Positions 24,005-36,002 of a stretch of 64,000 nucleotides of DNA are shown here, one piece after another (within the stretch, counting starts at the first letter, position 1; each line of letters begins with the position of its first letter). Under the pieces are notes generated by a model. It saw nothing but the letters and a program-made list of their open reading frames with translations, was not told the DNA's origin and did not search any database. A program made the translations under genes and the position numbers. The stretch comes from Rutpela maculata (Eukaryota > Arthropoda > Insecta > Coleoptera > Cerambycidae): assembly GCA_936432065.2 (NCBI GenBank), contig OW386289.2:13873077-13937076 (forward strand), in the 5' to 3' direction.

Positions 24005-24700
24005 AAAAAACCGCTGCCCAAGGAATCACTACTTCCACATCCAGATTTTTTATCCAAGTCACTCACAACGAAAAAATTTTGTATGTGGAAATAATTGTTT
24101 AAGGAACTTTAATAATATAATATTTGAAATCCTCTACCCTAAAAACCCATAAAACGATACCCCACATCGGTAGCGGGGTGGGGGCGGTGATAGGGGGTGG
24201 TAGTGGGGGTGGATGAAGTGAAAAAATATTTTGAGGTTTCTGGTTCTTGTACACACACTAAATCACATTTTTTTCCATCCCCTTTAATAATAGGGTGGGG
24301 GTGGTAATGGGGGTGGCTAATGCCAAAATTTTTTTTGAGACCTCAGATTCTTTTGTATATACTAAATACCAATTTTATGGACTCTTACCTGCTTGATTTA
24401 CCTATTTACCCCAAATTTACCCCAATTTACCCCCCAACCCTTCGACGGAACAAGCTGAAAATATAATCTAGTTCTAGATCTCGTTAAAGTACATATGTGT
24501 ACCAAATTTCAAGTCAATATCTCAAACGGTTCCAGAGTAAACGTGCGCACAAAAAAAAGTTACAGACCGACAGACAGACAGAAATTTTTTTCTCTCTCAA
24601 ACTTAAAATCTCGACGTTTCGTGACATTCTAAGCCTATTTGAACAATAAAAATTTTTAAAATTTTTTTGTCGTTACTATACTTCCACGACGTGGAAGTAA
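24005..24700 (+). repeat. Family-A dispersed repeat, near-full copy
   Basis: Runs from AAAAAACCGCTGCCCAAGG through CTACTTCCACATCC, GGTAGCGGGGTGGGGG, the TTTACCCCAATTTACCCCCC block and the GACAGACAGACAG tract to CGTGGAAGTAA. The CTTCCACATCC and GGATGTGGAAG ends of the family are inverted partners. No coding capacity, and its class is undetermined. Confidence 0.85.
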
Positions 24701-25020
24701 ATGTGATAGACTAGGCGCAATTATGCCGTACAAGAAGTTATACGAGGATATGTATAAATTGCAATTATGTCGACGGGCACCTAGACTATTTTATTAATGT
24801 CATTTAATTTATCTTGACAGTAATTTTCATTTGAATAGAAGCCGCGTCCTAAATTTATTTTATTGTCGGTTGCCATGAATATTCCAAGCATCGCTACCTT
24901 TACTATTTGCTTAGCAAATATGAAATCTTACTCAAGTAATCATAGTTTTCTACTAGTTTTTCTCAAGTTTTTTTCTAGTATAATGATTCGTGGGCAGGAG
25001 GAAAAATATAATATGCACCG

Positions 25021-25127
25021 CGGGTCGTACAATGCAATATTTTCGTTTCGAATAGTTGCAAACCTCGGCCCTACGGGCCTCGGATTGCAAACTGTATTCT
25101 TGACCAAAAAAAGTGCACTTACGACCC
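25021..25127. other. Nested double hairpin, looser locus 4
   Basis: Outer stem GGGTCGTAC...TGCA pairs with TGCACTTACGACCC. Inner stem GTTGCAAACCTCGGCCC pairs with GGGCCTCGGATTGCAAAC around TAC. The architecture resembles loci 1-3, but the ACGAGCCGAAGGC core is not conserved. Confidence 0.5.
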
Positions 25128-25277
25128 TTGGTACATAAATAACTATAGTCAATAGGCTTCCCTACCTTCCTCCCTTTATTGTAGAAAATTGGCCCATCAG
25201 TGACGTCTTCAAAAAACAAGGTCTATTTCAAAATATTTATAAAATTACTTCCATGCTACATAGTTTAGTAAAGCAAA

Positions 25278-25279
25278 TA

Positions 25280-25310
<31 letters not shown>

Positions 25311-25311
25311 A
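25278..25311. repeat. (AAAT)n microsatellite
   Basis: About eight perfect copies of AAAT. The rest of 24701-26119 shows no gene that I recognise. Confidence 0.9.
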
Positions 25312-26119
25312 ATCATAGAAAGTGGAGACATACCACCAGGTATAAAAAACAGATGAAGACCTGATATCGATCACACGATGAAAGCATTGTTTGTGAAGAA
25401 TTCGTACGGACATCTATCACGATCAAAAAAAAACAAATACAATAAATGTATTCAGGATATAAGAAATGACTTGTTGAGGTCAGATATGTTACAAAAGTTA
25501 ATGTGTTTTTTCATAATAGGTAGCCAGAAGTTAATTAAATTTAAATTGTTGATACGTTCCTCTTATTTATTTCAATTCAGCGAGGATGTGAGACACACCA
25601 AAAAAATTAATTTATTTTTTAATATTTTGGGAAATTATTTATGAGTCGGAGATTTCACCCAGATACTTCTCATACTGGTTTTATTAGACACACATCAGGG
25701 GCATTTATTGTATTATCATTACTGTCAGGCGCAATAAAAAGCCAGACGAAAAGGTCAAATTTTACATGTTGGTGACAGACACCGTGCGAACCAAGAAAAG
25801 TTCATGTTCGGTTTGTGGGGCAGATCTGTCTTGACTTGTTATCTACATACGGAAATTTAAGCTACGTCAGTCGGGGTTAGTACCTACTAGCGGCTTGGAT
25901 ATACGTAGAAGATTTGCAATATTAGGCGAGGATTACATAGTGAATATACCATCCTTCGGAGGGCATGTAAAGCATGTAAAGCATAATCTGCGACAAAGAG
26001 GTTTGCCAAAATTTCCAGGTTGAGGGTAGCTCGTCTCATTGTGACGGTGACCGGTAAAAATATTTACAGTGTGAATCATCTCAAGTAGACACACATTGGT
26101 AGCCCAGTTGTTGGCCATC

Positions 26120-27432
26120 CAGTCTCAACCAAATTTGGATCGGTATCAAAGACCTTTATAGTACGGCAGCCTGTTACCAATAACCCCTATCAAAACAGCG
26201 GGCTTTTCGAAGGAAACTCTATAGATTATGAAATTCTAAGAAACTTTTTCATACGACAAAAGTTCGAAAAGCGATACGGGTGGCTGGTAAACGACTTTCC
26301 ATCTGTCGAAAAAAAAAATGTAATTTTTATACAGCGGCGAGGTGGGGCGAGCGTAGATGCGTCTTCAAGTATCTCGATACTCCAAATTAGGACGTCAGTA
26401 TCGGGGGAGAATACATGAGTAGTATTAACTCCTTTCTGTGCTAAATATACTGCATATAATATGATCTTTGTGTCCGCCTCCTCCTACGTACTTGAAAGAC
26501 TGGATACATCATCGCCATGTGATGAAGCTGCTTTGTCCCTCCAACTGATTACAAACCTTTTGTTGTTGGTTACGTCAAATTGAAGAATCTGACCGGAAAG
26601 AAACTCTGTCAGTTCATCCTTCGTCTTATTGTGGGACAAGAATTTATTCATTGCTATACTTCCAATTTTCGTTTCTGGTCCGATTTTGTACTGGATTGGA
26701 TCTGAGCCTTTTTGCCGAATCACTCTCATGGCTTTCTTCACCGAGTTTTCTTTGTAAGAGTCGAAAGCAACATGGACCTCACTGTAATTGCTGAATTTTT
26801 GCCTGATTCATTTGCTGAAGCTTAAACCGAGGTCACGGCATGTCTTCACTATGCTAGGTTTCTAGTAGGTGTGAAGAAGCGCCATGCCATTTATTATCGC
26901 AGCTTTTTCCTGTAGCTCCTCATTTTCTTATAAAACTGCAGGTGTGGTGGAAGCATGATCATCAACGTTTTCTTCGGCATTTATACCTTGCATTGATTCA
27001 AGAGCATCCATAAGTTTGTACTTAGCTAGACAATGAAATAATTTTAAAAGTTAAGTTTCTGGGAAAATGGTTAGTCCTACATAAAAACTTATAATAACCT
27101 TTTTTGAGTAAAATTGATTTAGCAATATTTTTTGTATAAAACTTTTTTTCGTAATCCCAATGATTACTTAGGTAAATTGGAAAAAGTGTTTGCGATGGCG
27201 GCCATTTTGTTGTTCGCGCGCAGTACTTACGCGCATCATTTTTGAGAGTGCCAACATCGAAATTATGTTTCTTCAAGGCCTAACAAAGAGATTCAGACTA
27301 CTACCACACTTGCATCATCAAGGAGCCTACGGGAGCCTATTTTTGTACACTTAACAGGGGACTATAAGTTTTGTTTTACTCAAAAAGAATATAGTAAAGG
27401 TCTTTGATACCGATCCAAATTTGGTTGAAATT
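26120..27432. mobile_element. TIR element carrying a PIN-like gene fragment
   Basis: Outer inverted repeats: CAACCAAATTTGGATCGGTA then TCAAAGACCTTTATAGTA at 26127-26165, and their inverted partner (TAGTAAAGGTCTTTGATACC, GATCCAAATTTGGTTG) at 27390-27430. The arms are about 45 bp as far as I can see. Almost the whole interior on the minus strand is a remnant of the large gene family. The target duplication was not resolved. Confidence 0.6.
26310..27012 (-). pseudogene. PIN/FEN1-like domain fragment, sibling subfamily of the large gene
   Basis: Minus-strand reading gives, in order: YSEVHVAFDSYKENS, KAMRVIRQKGSDPIQYKI, MNKFLSHNKTKDELTEFL, KRFVISWRDKA, VSSLSST, stop (26484-26486), then in the same frame EEADTKIILYAVYL and HVFSPDTDVLIWSI. 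The acidic motifs FDSY, EEADTK and SPDTD are placed as in PIN/FEN1-type metal-dependent nucleases. The pattern also matches the VVVFDGY...DDADVL region at 18.9-19.2 kb while the wording differs, so I take it as a sibling subfamily. It is broken by the TAG (probably from CAG) and by stops at about 26900 and 26830, and it lacks both ends. Confidence 0.65.
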
Positions 27433-27529
27433 AGATGACTTGAATAAGTGAGCTACGAAGATATGTCCACTGAAGATGGGCCAAACTGTATATTCAGATT
27501 GAAAATGATTGTTTCTGAAATGGTGCGGT

Positions 27530-28015
27530 GGTATAAAAACATTCGGCTTAAACTACTAAATAACAGCATAATTGGTCTACACTTTATTAAAACTTCTGCG
27601 TCATATTTGATATTTTTGAGATAGTTTTTCCACTATTATTCGAGATTATCTCACACCATTTAGAAGGGTATATTTAGGGCACCAACAAGACATTTTGCGT
27701 GGAAGTTAACAATTGTTTAAATACCAAAACGAAAAGTGGTCCAAGTGCATAGCTTCTTTGATTACCCGATCTCAACCCTCTGGACTTCTTTTTCTGGGTA
27801 TACTTATAGATTTATTTCTGTTTGAGTTCGTCGAAGAGAAGCAATTTTCCAGCACTTGAAATGGAACTAGAAACTGGGATCAGTAGGATTATCGTGGTCG
27901 GATAAAAAAGGACACGCGTTATGAAGTATTTAAACATAAAATATGCCGAAACAGTTATCTCAAAAGCTTGGTATGGGCACATTCTATCAAAAACTATAAA
28001 GTACAGATATCTCAT
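27530..28015 (+). pseudogene. Mariner-like (DDE/D) transposase C-terminal fragment
   Basis: Frame-shifted pieces: GAPT-like APTRHFAWK at about 27675-27710, which fits the second catalytic block (QQDGAPxHF), and PDLNPLDFFFWVYL at about 27765-27808, which fits the third block (SPDLNPLDFFLW). A stop and shifts occur within. The N-terminal half is absent. It lies just outside the TIR element at 26120-27432. Confidence 0.6.
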
Positions 28016-30110
28016 ATCAAAAAAATGTAATTTTTAATAAGGTTGATTGCTAGATGGGTTCGGTAACTATTGAAAGAGAAAAACAACCAGATCCAAATTA
28101 AGGTAGCGGGGTAAGAAATTAGGATAAAATCCAAATTTCTTAATATATCGTCTAGTAAAATACATGTGTGTTTCTACCTTTTAAACTTTACCAAACTATC
28201 AAAAATAAAAGCTATCACACAAGACGAAGAAAGAATGTTATGCTTTAGATGAAGCCAAGTTTGATTCATATTAAATATATTTCTTTATAAACCATTAGTT
28301 TCTTAGCTACTAATGGATGAAAGTAACACCTCTACCTACGAAGTGGAACACGACCATACAATCAGCCTTCCCCAAAATAATCTCGCTACAGAGATAGATG
28401 ATTGAAGTAAAATACCACTCTGTATCGTACGTTACAAACATTATGGCATAATTCCCGCCCGAATAACAGTTGAGATACCCAACAGGAAAACACCAGATTA
28501 TCCAACAACATTCATCAAAGACAGATCAACGGACTAAAAGTCAAGACAAGAAATCTGAAAAGAGTTGAAAGGGACATCTACTTGCATAAACAATAGGACA
28601 GAACACGTCAACATTAGTAAGAAGGGAAGCAACAACGAGAATATAGAAACTAGAAATAACAAAAAATATAAAAATACGCAATTAATTACTGGGTACGTGT
28701 CCAAAGAAGGGACTCAACATATCTACTGAAGAAAACGCTAACACTAAACAGCAACAGACTAAAAACATGAAGACCATACTACACGTGAATAAAATATGAT
28801 CGAGGATTGAGAGGATCCTAAACACACTAGGAAAGACCAAAGAGTAAGGAAACAAGAAATTCCATAAAGAAATCGCAAGTGTATATGTGCTGCCAGAAGT
28901 GGAAATGGAGAAAACAGAAGACATAGGAGAAGAAGAGATCTAGAAACAACATGAGGCACATGGTACAGGCATGATCTCAATTCAACTCAACGTAAACGTA
29001 ACCACCTGGCGGTGTGTTTTCCGGGAATTGCAGTAATGCCTATCCTACTCAATTTCAATCAGGCAAAATTGTAAAGCTTTATCTTTCCCCACATTAATAA
29101 GCAAGTCAAAAGGGGGGGTTGTGGTTTAGATTCTCATACGTAAAAAACAACGCCCTCGAGCCTATTACTGCTTTACATCCAAGTTTACTATCATGGATTC
29201 GCAAAACATAAACCGTTTCCTATTTCCAATTTCCACTCTGTATCATTGCCGATGGTCTTAAATTCAAACTTGTAGACATGGAGATCCATGGAAGTCAATT
29301 GAAATTAAAATATTCAACAGATTAAATTGTTTGGGTCGACAAACTTTTGAAAAATACCTCACGCGGCTTACACACTCCCAGCGTAATCATTAGAAGTTGT
29401 TTATTATTACTGATATTCCTATTGTGTTTACGAATTCACCTTCTCATAAGGAACCTCCTGCATATATATGCATATATCTAGTACGGCATGGCGCCAGTCA
29501 TGTAAGTCTGTGCACTTGGCTGGTCCGGTTAGCTAATAACAGGGCCGTATTGATGCTTATTTTGTTTCACCGACGGCATTCATGACTTCTTTTTTCGATT
29601 CAAATATATTCATTTACGACATGATAACGCAATACCACAGAACATTATAAAAAATATATTAAAAGTAAAATACCCGAAAATGGCTCAGTTTCTTTACGAA
29701 GTTAGGATCGGGTTTTGCACAATCTCCATGATTTTAAAATATTTCAGTTTACACATAAATACGTAATACACAATAATAAAAAAATAATAAATAAAAAATA
29801 TTTTTTTCGACGACCGCCTTCGAAACGAAAATGACAAATAACGCACAGTAGCCATGACTAGAAACTGCCATTTTCACACGATGTGTGGAAAAATTCAAAA
29901 AACAGAGTACTGTCATGTTTTTCACACAGTCCTATCAAAAACAGAACTAGAACCTTTAATTTGTATTTTTTGAAGTAGACTAGACAATTCAGATTCATAG
30001 CAACAGACTTATTTAACGACTAAACATCAGTTTTGAAGTCTTCAAACCACATCACTTTTAAAGAAGTTTATTAAAAATATGATTCTGCAGTCGTAGAAAA
30101 AGTATTGTAA
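28016..30110. other. No gene recognised
   Basis: A-rich to mixed sequence without long frames of coding character. Short minus-strand frames at 28682-28980 are Cys/Leu-rich and look random. No TIR pair was found. Confidence 0.4.
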
Positions 30111-30121
30111 ATAACACGTTT

Positions 30122-30212
30122 GAAAACATCTTTTCACACTCGTTCGACTTATGGAACTTGCCCTCGGCTCGTTCCACCAAACTGTTTCACCCGTGTGAAA
30201 AGATTGGTTTTC
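30122..30212. other. Nested double hairpin, locus 3
   Basis: Outer stem GAAAACATCTTTTCACAC pairs with GTGTGAAAAGATTGGTTTTC. Inner stem TGGAAC pairs with GTTCCA around TTGCCCTCGGCTC. On the minus strand the core reads ACGAGCCGAGGGCAAGT, close to locus 1, and is followed by CGAACGAGTGTG as at locus 2. Confidence 0.7.
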
Positions 30213-30594
30213 GTTTAAAATACTATTTTGTATGACTGTTAAAAAAAAATGTACCTTTTTCATTACTTTTAGGGCATAAAATATATGTTTGTAATAATGA
30301 AAAAAGTAACATTATTTTACGCTTATTTATAGCCGGATCCATGAGTGCATTGAAAACAATTGAAATCTTCGCTTTAGAAACGTCAAATTACGAGTGTGTT
30401 TTGACATTCAAGCTAATTTTGGAATTTATTTGTCTAAATATGGAAATTGAGGACTGTCGTAGAATAAATATTATACGAAACTCATACATTAAATGTCTTC
30501 TTGCATTCATGGGATTGCCGCACTTACCTATGGCGTATGTCAAACTTTCCATTTGTGAAAAAAGTCCATTTTATGCACTTGTTGTATAAATTAG

Positions 30595-31513
30595 CATTAG
30601 GTGTACCCCAGGGATTAATATTTGGGCCGCTCCTTTTTTCTCTTTATACAACTAATTTCCATAAATATATTAACCACTGTAAAATGCACATGTATGCTGA
30701 TGATACACAGCTTTATCTATCATTTAAACCAGATGAGTTCAATTTGGCGGTTACTAACTTAAATTCTCAATTAGAATCGAAAAGCTTCCAACGACCACGC
30801 TTTAACTCTCAATGCATCTAAAACTAAAGTTTTATTATTTGGCACAAGTAACTTATACCAAAAGAATGTAAATGATGTTAAGCTTAAGTTGAATAATGTC
30901 GAATTGGAAGTAGTCACTGAAGCAAAAAAATTGGGATTGTGGATGGATAACTCTTTTAGATATAAATTACATGTATCTAAATATACACAGAAGGCTTACA
31001 GCTGTATGCGATTAATGTATCTCCATAGATCATATCTTAGCACAAGAATAAAAACAATTCTCTGTGAAATGATTATTCTGTCACAATTTTCCTACTGTTC
31101 CTTTGTTTACAGTTTTTGTTGGGTTTTTGCACATAAATATAAGACACAAAAGTCCAAAACTCCTGCCTTCGTTTCATTGTTGGCATACAAAATATGATCA
31201 TATCTCATATAAGCTTAGAGAGATACAGTGGCTTAATATGCAAAATCGTTTTATTTCACAGTCCTCAAACTTATTTTATTCGATTATTCTTAGTAATAAA
31301 CCTAGCTACTTGTGCGACAAAATTATAACCCGCTCAAATATACATAATGTCAATGTCAGAAATAAGAACGCCTTGACTGCTCCATCACATAAAACTGCAC
31401 TGTTTGAAAGATTTTTTACTTCCAACATTCATGAAATTTACAAGGGACTAGATGATTCTCTAAAGATCCTTAAAGTTTCCGCTTTTAAAAAACATATGCG
31501 AGAGTTGCTATAG
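30595..31513 (+). pseudogene. Non-LTR retrotransposon reverse transcriptase, 3' part
   Basis: Pieces in order: LGVPQGLIFGPLLFSLYT, then MYADDTQLYLSF (the YADD catalytic motif), then LNASKTK-like and KKLGLWMDNSFRY, then LREIQWLNMQNRF and HKTALFERFF. These are RT palm motifs and the C-terminal domain typical of Jockey/CR1-group LINEs. Frame changes occur at about 30820 and 31110. The 5' part (endonuclease, first RT blocks) is missing. The open reading ends at 31513, and a 3' region runs to the GA tract at 31746. Confidence 0.85.
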
Positions 31514-31745
31514 TATTCATAATAATTTGGTTATTGTGTCTATTTATACAAATATTTTGAATTTACTTTCAATTTACTATTTGTTCGAAGTTAATTGGAA
31601 GAGCAGATTTCAGTGTTTACAATGCAATCTGAATTTCGCTCCGTGATTTTTTCCTTATGTTTATATGTACATGTTATACTAGTCCTACTATTTATTCTGT
31701 CAATTTGAATGTGTTTTGTGATATTTGCTCAACTTTTTGTAAAAA

Positions 31746-31746
31746 T

Positions 31747-31781
<35 letters not shown>

Positions 31782-31790
31782 GAGAGAGAT
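31746..31790. repeat. (GA)n/(GATA) microsatellite between two LINE 3' ends
   Basis: A GAGA run with interspersed GATA. The plus-strand LINE ends on its left. On its right the minus-strand LINE ends GGACAATAAAGTATA, running into the CT tract. Confidence 0.9.
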
Positions 31791-32910
31791 ATACTTTATT
31801 GTCCAAAGAAATAATTCTCATTGACAAAGTTTAAGTATAACACAAACAATATTTGTTTAGTCGGTTTACAAACAATATAAAACAAAAACAGAAAAAATAC
31901 AAAGATACAAAAATCACGAACATACAAGTTGTATATTTTATAAACTAGTGAACTAAACACATTAAAATGTATCGTCATAGTACTCCTGTAAGTTATAATA
32001 GGGTTTATCAATTAAGAATTTTTTTACAGCCTTCCTAAATAGTTTGTCAGAGGAGATATTTTTCAATGCTACTGGGATACGATTGTAAATTTTCTTACTA
32101 TTGTAAATTAGAGAATTTTTTGTGAAGTTGGTAGATGGTATGGGTAGAGTAATGTCATTTGCTTGGCGAGTAATGCGGCGATTTTCTGTACGTTCAAAAG
32201 TATTTCGTTTTTTATGAAATAAGCACACCGTTTCGTGGATAAAAATAGATACTACAGTTAATATCTGGTGAGCAACAAATAGAGGTTTGCAAGAGTCTCT
32301 AAAACGCGCTTTGCACATATATCATGCTGCTCGTTTTTGCAAAATGAGCACCCCATTTAATAGTTGTTGGCTGCACAATCCCCAAAATGGGATACCATAT
32401 CTTAGGTGTGACTCTGTTAAGGAAAAGTATGCTGTTTTTGCAGTAGAATATCCCAATTCGATAGAAATTGTGCGAATAGCATAACATCCAGAGGCTAATT
32501 TATTATTTAGATTCCTTATATGTTCTTGAAAATTTAATTTATTGTCGATATACAGTCCAAGAAACTTTGTATGAGTTTTATTTTCTAGAATGTGACTTCC
32601 CAGGTAAAGCTCTTCTAAGTTGCAACCGAACGCTATTACATTAGTTTTAGCAATATTAAATGTGAGAAGATTTGAATCGCACCATTCCTTTACTACAGAT
32701 ATATCGGAGGAGATATTCTCATGCAACATTCTCAAGTTTTTATTATGCCACAGAATGGTAGTGTCATCGGCAAAAAGCGTAAAACTTCCCGATATATTGA
32801 TAGTTGCCAAGTCATTTATATATAACAAAAAGAGAACTGGGCCGAGAACAGACCCTTGTGGAACTCCGCAGCTTATCTTGACTTTATTAGGAAAAATAAA
32901 AGACATCTAT
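31791..32910 (-). pseudogene. Non-LTR retrotransposon reverse transcriptase, 3' part
   Basis: Minus-strand reading: ISCGVPQGSVLGPVLFLLYI, then LFADDTTILW (catalytic FADD), then TKFLGLYIDNKLNFQ, then SHLRYGIPFWG, LQKRAA, stop (32322-32324), and the same frame continues with CKARFRDSCKPLF to YYDDTF. A single TGA, probably from CGA, interrupts an otherwise open frame of about 315 codons, so this copy is fairly young. It is 5'-truncated just before the GVPQG block. Jockey/CR1-like. Confidence 0.87.
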
Positions 32911-34379
32911 TTTCATTATTATTATCACTGTTATAAGTGGAAGTGTGATGATGGAATCGGTTTTTTAGTAGCAATTATATAGCTTGATAATCTACGCAAT
33001 ATCATGGTACAATATCTCATTGGATTAATTATTATCAAATCATGATCTGAAGAACCTGAACTTGGCATGTGTAGAAAAGAAAACCCGCTGGGACTCTTCG
33101 ACATTTCAAACTGAACGGGACGCAGACGGTTCAAAATTGGTATCAATTCCATATGAACTCCGATTCAGTAGTGGTCTAAATAGAATTTTTTGTATATTCT
33201 AGGCTGGGAAATCACGTGCAAATTCGACGATGAAAGGTTGCCGTCTGCCAGTCGGTAATCGAAGAGATCATATAAGTACCAAGTCTTTACTCCCTGTAAA
33301 TTTTTGGTATGATTGGGGGGACAGGGAGAGGGGGGATATTTTTTCTTAATCGAATGGTTATGGATATCTGTCCACATATGTAGTTAATATATGTACTTAC
33401 ATACATACTTACCCCAATTACGCTGGCAGACGAAACTTGCGGCCGGCGCGCGCGGTAACCCGCTGGGCCAAATTGGGCAAAAAATATTTGTTTTGACGTG
33501 TATAGTACGGTACTGTAGTGGCAGACATTTCTATCTGTCGGTTTTTGAGCAATTTGCTATAAAAGTGGCCATTTTTCGCCACTTTTCAATCTTTAGGCAA
33601 CCCAAAAAATAAACTTTAATTAAACGGATTCACGAAATCAGTTGTAAGAATTGTAAACTGAAGGCTATGGAACATTCAAAACATCCTATTATAATTAGAT
33701 TCAAGGATCTTGTGGCCCATTTGAGATATCGAAGAACTGAGAAGTTTAGCGTTGCCCAACATATCATATAATAAATATCGATAACTTATCGTTAATTAGA
33801 AATGATTTTATATTTAAAATGTGCTGAAAATGTCATAATGTCTGAAAAAATGTGACAAAATAAATTCAAACAATTATAATAATAAGCAGGAGTACAATGT
33901 TCCACAATATACAAACCCACAGCGCATGGCTTTCAAGGACGCTTCCAAGGAGACCGCGACTCGAGCCTATTTCCGGTGGCCGAGTAGTCACTCTCTTGCT
34001 CAGACATCCTTTTTGGGTGTCCGGGTAGACCTACCCATCCTCATTTACCTCCTTGTATAAGTACCTGAGTTAAATGGTGCGTCAGCGTTTTGTCAGCGCA
34101 AGCAAGTTCAATGTTTACTGATTCTGACCTTGTTTACGTTGCTGGGTATGTTTATAAATATAATAAAAACTACTTAAACAGTACTGAATAATTTCTGATG
34201 ATAAAATATTAGTTTGTAATTTAGTTTGAGTTACTTCCTGCTAGAGCAAGGTCAATTATAATAGGTTTTATCAATATTGCCAAGAGATAAGCTATTAGCA
34301 CGAACTAAAGTCCTCAGATCCATATAATTTGTTTCATATAACCTTAATTGAAGCCTTCAGCCTTGCTCTTCCTTTAAAG

Positions 34380-34905
34380 GAAACAAAAAGAGCAAGCAGT
34401 AAATTACTGGAGGAAATAAAATATCCAGAAAGAACGTTTCTTGTATCACATAATCCAACGAATCATTTCAGAGTACTTTAATAAATACCCATATAGCCTA
34501 TAAGAAACTCATCAGAGTTGCAAAGGAATGTTATTCACCAAGGCAGTTAACAGGTCAAAGGAAAGCTGGGCCATTGTGTAATAACTTAAAAGGTAGAAAG
34601 AGTCAAACTCCACTACGATTGAAACTAGATCCTGATTGACCAATAACTACTATGTATACCATCGGAGAAAAATTAACAAACGATATTGTGGCACCAAATG
34701 ACCAAAGAAATTATTTTAGAAGTGAAAAAAAAATCTCTGGTGTAGACGATTTGTTTATTATAGTTTTTATGAACATGCCAGAAAGCACATTAAATATTTT
34801 ATTCATCTCATTAATTAGCCCTTTGAAATCGATACTTTAAGTATCAATAAACCCTCAATATTTCGTCCAATTTCTTTAATATGTACACTTTCTTAAATTA
34901 ACTCC
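34380..34905 (+). pseudogene. LINE pre-RT and first RT block, decayed
   Basis: Readable pieces: AYKKLIRVAKE, then YTIGEKLTNDI, then KKISGVDDLF, then IFRPISLICTLS, which fits the first RT block (YRPISLLPTLSK). Stops and shifts occur throughout. It is not contiguous with the LINE at 30.6 kb. The stretch 32911-34379 shows no gene that I recognise. Confidence 0.5.
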
Positions 34906-35089
34906 ACAAAAAAAGTAGTCTGTTCGGCGGACCAGACCAGTGTATCCGTATGTATTTTGACCCGCTGAATCCGAATTTGAAGTCAAAATTGTCAGATTGG
35001 CACGTTTTTCATCCCTGACCTTAAAAAACGACCGTAAAACGCTTATGCTTTTCACACTCAATTGAGGAGTTAGAAAAAAATTTCAATAC

Positions 35090-35175
35090 GTTTATTTCAT
35101 AACCTCATAACGCCATAACCTCATATTACTGTAACCTCATAACCCTACAAGCCTTTAACCCTTATAACCCCTATT
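35090..35175. repeat. CATAACCT-rich low-complexity tract
   Basis: Degenerate repeats of CATAACCTCATAAC-like words, directly before a hAT MITE. Confidence 0.6.
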
Positions 35176-35191
35176 AATCGGGGCGTTCAAG

Positions 35192-35500
35192 CAGGGGCGT
35201 AGTGAGCCAAATTTTTTTAAAGTTATTTTTCGAATTTGCCAACTTCATAAACTTAAGAAGCCAACTCTGTAAATAAATAAATAATAATTCCTCCAAAAAT
35301 TGATAAGTGAGGGGGAGAAATTCCGAAAAAAAATTTTCCATCAAAATGAATATTGATGAGCGGGAGGTGAGAAAATTCAAAAAAAAATTGTTCCACCGAA
35401 ATAAAAATTGCCAACTTATATATCAAATTTCCAACTTTTGCCAAGATTGACAGAGTTGAAGTTACGTTACCTACCTACACTCCCCATCGCTACGCCCCTG
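35192..35500. mobile_element. hAT-type MITE (family H1), 309 bp
   Basis: The ends CAGGGGCGTAGTGAG and ATCGCTACGCCCCTG are inverted repeats. The 8-bp flanks are CGTTCAAG (35184-35191) and CGTTTAAG (35501-35508), one mismatch. The interior is related to 1564-1778. It contains GATGAGCGGGAGG and AAGTGAGGGGGAGAAATTCC, motifs also seen in other MITEs of the window. Confidence 0.88.
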
Positions 35501-36002
35501 CGTTTAAGCTTCTATAACCACAAGACTCTGAGTAAACAGAAATTTTACACATCTGATTTAAAAAGGAAGTGACTACTGCACTGTCTAGACGGTGCTGCTT
35601 AAAAAAAATAGCTGCACTGTCCAATCTGTTCTGACATCAGCAAAATGCCCATTCAGACTTTTGTTTGTTTATGCTTTGCAATATAAGTTAAGAAATAGTT
35701 TGGTGGATGTGAATGTCTTCTGGGAGGTTTTAGTCCCGTAATAATAGGGTCTGGTAAACTTTATGTATCTCGGATTTTGCAAATTTTTTTAAAAGGTAAT
35801 GGTAAATAGAGCACATTTATGAAAAAAAATTATAAGCGAAAGTTTCATAATCAAGTGGTGCACCGAAAGCTTTACTGAAGGGGATATAATATCATCGAAT
35901 ATATTTAATAAAGATTGGTCCAACTTGACTTAACGTAAATTCACTTTGGAAGGATGACGACAGTCCAATTTCATCATTATAACTTTTACGACCCACTATT
36001 CA

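Noticed and set aside
28682..28980. Minus-strand hydrophobic frames
   Set aside because: Two overlapping frames of similar length in A-rich sequence, with no family features. Probably chance.
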